64,000 nt of DNA from Aplidium turbinatum (taxonomy: Eukaryota; Chordata; Ascidiacea; Aplousobranchia; Polyclinidae). The notes beneath the pieces were generated by a model, which was not told the origin of the DNA, made no database searches, and worked only from the letters and a program-made list of their open reading frames with translations. The stretch is taken from positions 9,209,498-9,273,497 of the forward strand of contig OU964921.1 in the NCBI GenBank assembly GCA_918807975.1, given 5' to 3'. The translations under genes were made by a program, and so were the position numbers. Position 1 is the stretch's first letter. Each line of letters starts with the position of its first letter. Of this stretch, positions 56,901 through 64,000 are shown piece after piece.

Positions 56901-56915
56901 AATATTTGGTGGTAG
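50902..56915 (+). CDS. Stefin (type-1 cystatin) A, three exons
   Basis: Exons are 50902-50988, 51523-51624 and 56784-56915, joined in phase 0 with GT-AG borders, giving 106 aa. Stefins are cytosolic tight-binding inhibitors of papain-like cysteine proteases such as cathepsins B, H and L. The three inhibitory contacts are visible: the N-terminal Gly region FCGGW at 9-13, the QVVAG loop at 53-57 (YQVVAGSHHLVK) and the second hairpin ELPCYGG with Leu-Pro at 80-81. There is no signal peptide. The C-terminus, NKTKDDPLNIWW, matches the family's NKxKxDEL end. The N-terminus is several residues longer than in vertebrate stefins, and there are extra cysteines (CGG, VCKK, NCQ, RICREL, PCY). Intron 2 is 5.2 kb because of a four-level transposon nest and a LINE fragment. 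Confidence 0.9.
52869..53947 (-). pseudogene. mariner-like transposase (DD41D), broken
   Basis: It begins MKYTKEEKIFCVTLYLESKS with a helix-turn-helix region. Later blocks are LGLTRPSVQRILEEDLKLYP, NLWFSDEAHFTLYGYVNS, FQQDGATPHTANVTLAWLD-stop-KFPD and FPDLNPPDFYLWDYLKD, then VIDNFTRRAQICL-stop. Counting through the breaks, 41 residues separate the second Asp (QQD) from the third (PPD), which points to the DD41D group of the Tc1/mariner superfamily. There is one in-frame stop and at least three frameshifts (near 53650, 53370 and 53065). Confidence 0.85.
53949..54870 (+). mobile_element. hAT element nested in the mariner
   Basis: 8-bp duplications ACTTCATC on both sides (53941-53948 and 54871-54878); ends CAGGGTTGG and CCAACCCTG. 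The subterminal regions are runs of ATTTAAATCA words. A C-terminal hAT transposase scrap at 54205-54351 reads FERVFSTFGLVQSEVRNRLG then AGELVFMYKLLN, so this is a deletion derivative. Confidence 0.9.
56240..56745 (-). mobile_element. 5'-truncated LINE in stefin A intron 2
   Basis: Minus-strand frame 56701-56342 reads LLYNAETWTLSSQMVKRLEA, FEMWIYRRMLKISWKDKITN and RKLKYFGHMIRNNS, then one frame over ASHCLQPSTRGRN-stop near 56277. This is the C-terminal end of a non-LTR retrotransposon ORF2. The 3' tail is ATGATGATATATAATTATAT-like. The corresponding site in stefin B (near 62920-62945) lacks it, so it arrived after the duplication. Confidence 0.75.
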
Positions 56916-56979
56916 CAATACAAGTCGAACTCTATATTTATATAACTTGCATAATTTTGGTATCATTGGTTCAATTATT

Positions 56980-57095
56980 AATGGGGGGGGGGGGGGGGGA
57001 TTTAAAGCCTCTACCTACAAGTATGCGAATCTGCCAGGATTAAGCTCTGCAAAAAGCTTTCCCAGTCCGAGGATAAAGATTCAATCAATCAATTA
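56980..57095 (+). mobile_element. SINE (family 1) 3' fragment after a poly-G run
   Basis: A run of about 19 G residues (56980-56998) precedes CTACAAGTATGCGAATCTGC, CAGGATTAAGCTCTGC and CAGTCCGAGGATAAAGATTC with an AATCAATC tail, i.e. only the last 90 bp of the SINE seen at 20.3, 24.0 and 31.3 kb. Confidence 0.65.
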
Positions 57096-57099
57096 TCAT

Positions 57100-57440
57100 C
57101 AATTATGAATCATCATTGATGATATTCATTAATTGTATGCTTACTTGAATGTTTCTCATCGCCAAAAAATTGTGATTAAATATGTACAATTTTGCATGAA
57201 AGCTGCCAAATAACTAAACAAAATATATCTAAACAACACGAAATCTTGCCTCCTTTCAAAAGTTTATGGTTAATATGTTTAAACCTGTATATGTAGTTGC
57301 ATATTCGGAATGCATTTTACATTGTGACAATGTCAGCATGCGTAAAAGTGATGACAATAACGTCTCGATTATGCAACCCATTCGACGTATCCGCATTTTC
57401 ACATCAACCTTGCTTTATATTTATTTTGATTGATAAATAG
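57100..57440. other. 3' flank of stefin A and start of unit B, no gene
   Basis: Homologous to 63540-63870 after stefin B and to 49950-50170 before stefin A. It marks the unit junction. No recombination-prone motif was identified there. Confidence 0.5.
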
Positions 57441-57449
57441 AATAGTTAT

Positions 57450-59363
57450 TAGGCTGGCGCAAAATCTCGAAAAAAAATTTTTTTTCTTTTAAATTTTTCG
57501 TCAGTTTGGAATATTGTTCCTTTTGGTAAATGTATCTCCTACACCAAATTTCACAAAAAAATATTAACGTTTGACCCTGGTTCACCTGGTTTGAATTTTT
57601 TCAAAATATCGAATTTTCGCTTATCCCTGAAACTGCTCACCCGCTATCTTCTAATGCACTCTAGCATCTTAATGGACACAATAAGAGGCAGTAACACAAA
57701 CTTGTAGCAACCAAAGTGGTTTAATTAGCAACTCCATGAACACTGACACATGTATTACTCTCAAACTGTCGAATTCTACCACATTTCAGACATGATTTTC
57801 TTTGTGCACCCTTCACCGTAGTAAATATAATATCTACTGCTTTCAGTTTCTTGAATCATTTGACGATGTTTATCGATTTTCACAGGCCAACAACACTTTT
57901 TTTTATATAAAGGCAGGACACGTGAGACTGAGAGCCATTTTAAGGTATTTCGAGGCCCCTGATTCTGAAAATGCACTAAGTTTTCTCGAATTGGCTTTAG
58001 TTTTTGAGTTACAGCAAAAATATTTTTTTAGCAATTTTGAGCCCCTATAGATTTAACGTCGTGTCGTTTACTACATAGACAAAACTGGAAGTAATCCCAG
58101 GCACATTTCTGAGTTGTATAAACGCTATTTGGAACCAATCACGTTGATTACAACCCAAACAAACATCTATTTAACGTTTACTGGCCGTGTATCAATCAAA
58201 ATATGATGTGAAGTAAGCCTGAGGATACAAGATGTAGAATCTATAACTTGCGTTTTGCATTAATATATTTGTTGATTTCAACAGTCTCAGACTTACTAAG
58301 TAAGCTACTCAGTACAAACAAAATGCATACATTGTTTTGCTTAACAAACTAGACAAATAAGCAAAACAAAGCTATCGATGAACAAACGCAAAATTCTCTT
58401 TATTATGATTGGCCTACTGAGCAACACCCAACAAGGTACGAAGGCCATTTATATAATTGCAGAATACAAAGTTATGTTCTTCAGTAAAGTAGCTGCTTAG
58501 AATTTTATCCTTGCTGCGGAAGAACGTAATCTTGGCCTTGGAGTCAAGAATGCCATGTTGATCGAGATGAGGAGCCAAGATTGCAGCATTTCAGTAGGCC
58601 TACCTTTTCAATATAAAGCTGCATTCATAAACACATGACTTTCGGGATATTTTTCTTGTGATGTAGGCCTACTGATTCACAACTGTTTTCATTGAGTATT
58701 TATGTCTCCCTTACGTTAAACACAGTTCATTTCAACCTTTGCTTGCGTTTTGAACTTTCGTGTAATATGAACCAATTGAACTAGACAAGTGCAATTATGA
58801 CATCATAATGGTAAACAGGGCTGAAAATAAGTAATTTGCTAATTAAAAGCTTTTGAGAAACGATTTCAAAAATATTTTCATTGTCGAATATCTCAAAAAC
58901 TAGAGCCAATTCGAAAAAACTAAGTGCATTTTCGGAATCAGGGGCCCTGAAATACTCTAAAATGACTCTCATCTTTTGTGCCAAAATTTTTGTTGGTCGA
59001 TATGTTATAGATTCATTGACTGCGAAAAGGCTGTAAAATCAACTAAAATGACACTAAAAGCATGCACTATTAGTGACTCTCAGACTTGGAGTAGGGTGAA
59101 GATGTTCCACGTGGAAGTTAACAGAGGAAGTGACGTCAAAATCTCGTGGTCAGATTTTGAGAAATCCTCTCTTCAGATACTGCTAAACCACTTCGAAATT
59201 TACTAATTTTTCAGAAAAATTCAGAATTTCTCCTTGGGTGAACCAGGGTCAAAGGTCAAAACCCAACAAAAATGTTTAGTTTACAAATATCAGTGAGCAA
59301 AACGGAACTTTATTCCAAACTGACAAAAATTTTAAAGAACATCAAGAAAAATGAGCCACCCTA
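57450..59363. mobile_element. 1.9-kb inverted-repeat element (TAGGSTGGC ends)
   Basis: It starts TAGGCTGGCGC and ends GAGCCACCCTA, flanked by exact 8-bp duplications ATAGTTAT (57442-57449 and 59364-59371). Long imperfect inverted blocks continue inward: TTTGACCCTGGTTCACC against GGTGAACCAGGGTCAAA, and GAGGCCCCTGATTCTGAAAA against TTTTCGGAATCAGGGGCCCT. The matching place in unit C (63880-63910) is empty. No transposase is recognised. Confidence 0.8.
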
Positions 59364-59775
59364 ATAGTTATGTTATAATTCATTGAGTTTCGCTTTTAGC
59401 AACATGATTGCTTGCTGTTTCACCAGTGTAGATACGACAAGTCTATTTCACCGCTGCCCCCATAGCGAACCCGCAGTGTCGGGCTAAAACAGGTCGTTTG
59501 TATCTTCTACGTGCACTTTCCAGTTTTGTAAAATTATTAGAGCCAAAATTGAGAACCGCTTTTGTGTAATATGGCGATGGCTGATTTGTAAAGTACAGTA
59601 AATGCAATGACCGCTTCAACGCAGCTTGTCTTGTATTTTCTTAACTTGGCCATTTATGATTATGAATTGTTTTTTTTTGGATTATTAAATATGTGCAATT
59701 GTTATCGACAATTTCTGCAAGTATTATTTCTTGACAAACTATTGTGTATAGTGTACTTTATGTATGACTGGCATT

Positions 59776-60136
59776 GTCCAGATTTATTGTTCGAGATTTT
59801 TTGGGAAATTAATGTACAGAGTTGTGTGTGGCACAGACAACATTCCAATGATGGATTCCATTCAATGACGTTTTAAAATGTTTTGTTTGTGGATTTTTTT
59901 TAAGTAGCTTATTTGGCTACGTGTTTTTTTTACTTGAATCTTGAATGCATCTCGTTGAAGCACTGGGCGTTTGATGATCGCTGTTTTGAAAAGTATATTT
60001 ATGTTTGAACAAAGTTTTTAATGTGGTACCTACCGTTTCAGTGTTTTCACCCTACAACAGTTTTAACTCATCAGTTCACTTGTTTAGAGATATATTTGAT
60101 GTTAATGAAAAGTATTATAGAGATTTTCATGCTGTG
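59776..60136 (+). promoter_or_regulatory. Conserved upstream region of stefin B
   Basis: Paralogue of the stefin A upstream region with the same ordered blocks. The last, AGTATTATAGAGATTTTCAT, has diverged just before the start codon. Confidence 0.45.
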
Positions 60137-63112
60137 ATGTCTGAGAAAAAACATCGTGGTACACTTTGTGGAGGGTGGTCTAGTGTTGCCAATGCAACAA
60201 AGGAAGTTCAAGATATTTGCAATAAAGTAAGGTTACCTGGATTTTCACTTTGCCGTTGATATTGTTTCATTATATAATCATTATTCTTGTGTCAAAGTTT
60301 GATATTTGAAACTGAAGATGCTCCACATTAATAGCGAAGTCCGTTTCTCATTCACAACAATGAGGCTGGTGCATTGACTCTGATGACTTTGGCAGTGTAC
60401 CATCAAAGAAACTAAAATATATATAATATCATTTTATCTCAATTATAAATTCCAAACTTAAAAAATAGTATTTCTTCCTTGTAACGCAGGGGTTCGCCTA
60501 CCTTTTTGCATTCATACCAATTTGGCACCAAGGAAAGCAGTAGCGGGCCACACTAAATATCATACATTTTGGATAGACCATGTTGGAAAAGAATGCGTGC
60601 CGTATCCAGTATCCAATATATCGCTACATGTTGTTGATCTTAGATCTGCTGCAAGAAAAATAATTAATTGAACATTATGCTATGCTGCTGCCAGACCAAG
60701 CTTATTTATCAACATTTTTGACTTTGCGTTCTTCTGGTGACTATTTACTAGGTTACCTCGTGATGTTCAAGATGATAACTAGCTTTTGTATTTCCGACGT
60801 TTCGTCAGTCAGCACGACTGACTTTATCAAGGTGGCTAAAACAGGTTAACACAACTCGTGCTGACTGACGAAACGTCCGAAATACAAAAGCTAGTTATCA
60901 TCTTGAACATCACGAGGTAACCTAGTAAATAGTCACCAGAAGAACGCAAATTAATTTTATTACCAAATGCCTGGTGAACAGTCTCTCTCTGTTTTTATTT
61001 TTGACTTTTTTAACAACGCCTAGTATGAGGGGCACTTGTTTTGCTCACTTAAACACAGCCAACAAATCAATGTAAAACAGTATTGATTTTCTGACTGCAC
61101 ATCAAGCTGAACGATTCCATCAAAATATTCATGACCAAGCAAGAGTGATGTTGTTTCTTTGCTTCACATATGATTCTTTGTAAATAGACGGGCTTCCGAG
61201 CAATTTTTTTATATTTTGAAACCTAGCAAAAACATGACTGCTGAAGAAATTAAATAAAAATACCAATTCTTAACAAGACAAACTACTTTAAAGCGTAAAG
61301 ATGTATTTATATATGATTTGTTGGAATACTCAGAAAATCAACCCCACCTCCACCGGACTCTTGTTGGCCTCATAAATCTATTATTCATCTCATTCTGTGT
61401 CATTTTCCCCGAAATTTTGTTAAGACAAAATTTGATCGATTCCGGTGGCCTGTCTAAGAATTCACAAATGATATAGTCTTGCAATTAAACTTTCAGTATA
61501 CAAAGAAAATTTTCACACTGCAATACGAGCAACAATAATGACTTGCAATCATACCGCTACAAAATACGCTTCAATAACAAAGGTTTAGGAAATATGACAC
61601 AAAAGCTTGTAGAAACCACCGAAAAACGTTTTTATTGTTACTCATGAAACACAACAGCGCTGATTTCCACATCAATGTTTACATCACATTTATATAAACT
61701 TAAACAAGCAACCGTATGCTCATAAACACCTAGACTAATCAGAACTGTTATTTGATTACTTTTAGCCTACGTTGATAACTTCGCGTGAAGGGAAGGCACA
61801 TAACAGCATGCAGGCTGCCAGCTTGGGATCCCTGATGTAACACGTTTGTGTACAGAACATTGTTTTGTTATGCACAGAAATTGTAGTGTTTTTAATCGTT
61901 TTTTTTTTTTTTTTTTTTTTTTTTACAACTTTTCTCTTTAGGCGACTGCGTTTGTATTCATTAAGGTGGCGTAATCAATTGCTAAAGTGGTATTAAGGTT
62001 TTGACTGATCAAAACTTGTTTATGTCTGTTTCAGGCCAAAGCACAAATTGAAGCCAGCACCAATTGTCAATACAACACTTTTCAAGCCATTAAGTTTATA
62101 TCACAAGTTGTCGCAGGATTTAATTACCTTGTAAAGGTATATATGTCTAGCAGTAGCTTTTGAAACATTGTGGTTTTGCAAAAAATAGCACACTAGATTT
62201 TTAACGCACAAGCCAGTTTGATTTTTTTAAATGATTTTGTGCGTATCAATTATCATAGCTAGAGGTTTATTTAATCTATAACTAAGGGAAAGTTTCAATT
62301 TGTACCTCACTATTGAGACGAGGTTAGAGTGTCATATTATAGCTTATCTTTTATGACGTGTCGTACATCCTCTTACGATAGTGTAGCGTTCTGTTTTTGA
62401 CTTAAGATGCTTTTTGTGCCAAACAAACTCTCTGGCACACCACCAGCACAAAACGTCATGCATTGTGAGTTTGTGACGGATTGTGTCAACTAATGCAGTA
62501 CCGTACTAGCACAGGATGAAATTGTATAGAGCTCTGTGATCTAAAGTTGCTGTCTCGGTTTGTTTTCATTTGCTTGATTGTAAAAATCAATTACCATGGC
62601 TCACCACTACGAGGTTGATAACTTGAGCCCCAACTAATTCTAACATCGTGTCGTGATTAAATAAACTTGAAGCTTCTATAGATATTAAGAGAAACCAAAC
62701 TTATCACATGAATTTTTTATGTTTACCTCAAATTTCAAATTTAAATAGTTTTGTTAGGCACTTAACAATATTTTACCAGCACAATTGTCGAAAATCGCTT
62801 GTGCAACTCATCATGCACCGGAAAGTTGAGTTGATGTTTTGTACTCGTTAATGTAGAATTCTTTGTGCTGACTTTTGCCTTTGTAATGCTGTGTTCTAAA
62901 GCACTGGGAATGTCACATATTCATTAGCCTATGCATTTGGCTTTACTTCACAACATAACAAAACTAATATTTTTCTGCTTTAGATTCATGTTGGCGGTGA
63001 GAGTTACATACATGCAAGAATGTGGGAAAAGTTACCATGTTATGGAGGAGATGTGTTACTCACCACGGTTGAAGAAAACAAAACAAAAAATGATCCTTTA
63101 AATATCGGATAG
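60137..63112 (+). CDS. Stefin (type-1 cystatin) B, three exons
   Basis: Exons are 60137-60226, 62035-62136 and 62984-63112, phase-0 introns, 106 aa. It begins MSEKKHRGTLCGGWSSVANA; the QVVAG loop is at 54-58 (SQVVAGFNYLVK) and the second hairpin is KLPCYGG (Leu-Pro at 81-82). It ends NKTKNDPLNIG. Like its neighbour it lacks a signal peptide and should act in the cytosol. Exon 2 begins with the same AKAQIEASTNCQYNTF as stefin A. Differences cluster in exon 1, at either side of QVVAG, and in exon 3, where protease contact is expected. Intron 1 carries about 1.3 kb of extra DNA, including a 105-bp-arm palindrome. A (T)n run of about 30 lies before exon 2 near 61900. Confidence 0.9.
60485..60700. 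other. Possible hAT left end in stefin B intron 1
   Basis: CAGGGGTTCGCCTACCTTTT at 60488 followed by GCGGGCCACACTAA resembles a hAT terminus. A mirrored right end was not found within the intron. Confidence 0.35.
60726..60951. repeat. Palindrome with ~105-bp arms
   Basis: TTGCGTTCTTCTGGTGACTA to CCGACGTTTCGTCAGTCAGC is mirrored almost perfectly up to 60951 around a short centre near 60828-60845. The GACGTTTCGTCAGTCAGCAC motif resembles the segment found next to some Penelope-like retroelements. That link is tentative. Confidence 0.7.
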
Positions 63113-64000
63113 CAAGACAAGTTGAACTCTATATTTAACTTGTATAATTTCGATATTATTTGTTCAATCAGTGTATCTAATCTATTGGGGGGATGTGTGC
63201 GTTTAACACAAATTTTTACAGGCTAAAACCGAATTTATTTTTGGTTAGATTTGAATTTGTTTTTAATTTGATAAAGACGTACGCCTGCGTAAAGGGTACA
63301 AAGTCTTAAAAAGCTTTAAAGAACATTGAACTGGTTTTCTTGTGCAATTTTGTTTTGAGGGGATGACGAAAATAAATCGCTTGGATTTTGAAATAATCAG
63401 AGACAGCAGTTTTGCATCAAAGCAAAATAAAATTGTGCTTCAAAGATTGCTAGTAATTGCCTCAATTTTACACCTAATTGGGCAAAGCATTTTTTAAAAC
63501 TTTGATACTCATATTGACACTTGCATTGAAAATCTTATTCAAAACCTTGCTTTGTTCAATTCATGATAATCATTAGGCTACTTGTAGGCTTACCTGCATG
63601 TTTCTCATCGCCAACCAAGTTCGTACAATTGTGCAAGAAATCTGCCAAATAACTAAACAAAATATATTTAAGCAACACGAAATCTTACCCCCTTTTAAAT
63701 CTTTATGGTTAGTATGTTTAAACTTGTAGGCTATATTCAGAATACATTTTACATCGTGACAATGTCAGCACATGCATAAAAGTGATGATGACAATAACGT
63801 CTCGATTATGCAACCCATACGTAGGCCTATCCGCATTTCAACGTCAGCTTTGCTTTATATTCATTTTGATTGATAAATATTTGCAGTTGTAGTTATGTTA
63901 TAATTCATTGAGTTTCCGCTTTTAGCAACATGATTGCTGTTTATTTCACAAGTGTACAAGTCTATTTCACAACTACAGCAAACCAGCAGCATCAGGCTAA
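63113..64000. other. 3' flank of stefin B and start of a further unit
   Basis: From about 63670 the sequence repeats the beginning of units A and B, up to CAAGTGTACAAGTCTATTTC at the window edge, which matches 59420-59450. The first exon of another stefin would be expected about 0.7 kb beyond the window. Confidence 0.6.

Larger units (their letters stand above)
49950..64000 (+). repeat. Tandem array of stefin gene units
   Basis: Unit A runs from about 49,950, unit B from about 57,240 and unit C from about 63,670 to the window edge. All three begin with the same sequence (TTTATGGTTAATATGTTTAAAC type, then CAGCATGC(A/G)TAAAAGTGA and GATTATGCAACCCA). Units A and B each contain one complete stefin gene with homologous promoters, introns and 3' flanks. 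Unit C is cut off before its first exon. Length differences are mostly transposon insertions in unit A intron 2 and unit B's upstream region and intron 1. Confidence 0.85.

Noticed and set aside
59607-59876. 89-codon frame upstream of stefin B
   Set aside because: It lies in the duplicated upstream region, and the paralogous stretch before stefin A does not keep the frame open. Probably promoter or intronic DNA.
1-64000. CRISPR arrays, bacterial operons or a phage-derived system
   Set aside because: The window has eukaryotic introns, SINEs, LINEs and eukaryotic DNA transposons. No regularly spaced short repeats with unique spacers are present.

Overview
This is eukaryotic, AT-rich, intron-rich DNA that looks like an invertebrate animal genome. 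Its sushi (CCP) plus fibronectin type II modules, type-1 cystatin (stefin) genes with phase-0 introns, and a P2X7-like ballast domain suggest a marine invertebrate, possibly a deuterostome such as a tunicate. That last step is inference. Short TAGGCTA/TAGGCCTA-type motifs are scattered through the whole window and look like a genome signature.

Layout. (1) 0.8-1.34 kb, plus strand: a decayed P2X7-like C-terminal (ballast) domain. (2) 1.9-17.6 kb, minus strand: a secreted modular protein. A signal-peptide exon at 17.6 kb is followed by three CCP+FN2 exon pairs (16.7-16.2, 7.25-6.77 and 3.85-2.53 kb) and a decayed fourth CCP exon. All the predicted exons are symmetric (phase 1-1). The introns have been swollen by transposons: two hATs in tandem sharing one target duplication, a PIN/XPG-like plus CXC-type element with a piggyBac inside it, a LINE foldback and hairpin MITEs. 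(3) 17.6-32 kb: no host gene recognised. It holds a piggyBac relic, a BEL/Pao fossil, several tRNA-derived SINEs, and a 2.2-kb hAT inserted in one SINE. (4) 32.4-34.6 kb: a relic stefin exon 3 split by a 2-kb hAT that itself carries a minisatellite-bearing hAT. (5) 35.5-43.5 kb: an 8-kb hAT-like nest with a matching 8-bp duplication at its outer ends, containing a 1.26-kb palindrome, a hAT MITE (itself hit by a TTAA MITE) and a pogo-type transposon with a nearly readable transposase. (6) 43.8-49.1 kb: a TTAA MITE and a decayed PIF/Harbinger with both its Myb-like and nuclease genes. (7) 50-64 kb, plus strand: a tandem array of stefin genes. Two are complete (three exons each, about 106 aa), and the start of another repeat unit lies at the right edge.

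The only host genes that look functional are the two stefins (cytosolic cysteine-protease inhibitors) and probably the CCP/FN2 secreted protein. Because the stefin units are paralogous, they supply empty sites showing that a four-level transposon nest, a LINE and a 1.9-kb TAGGG-ended element arrived after the duplication. Coordinates of splice sites and element ends were read by eye. Family names rest on recognised motifs, not on searches.
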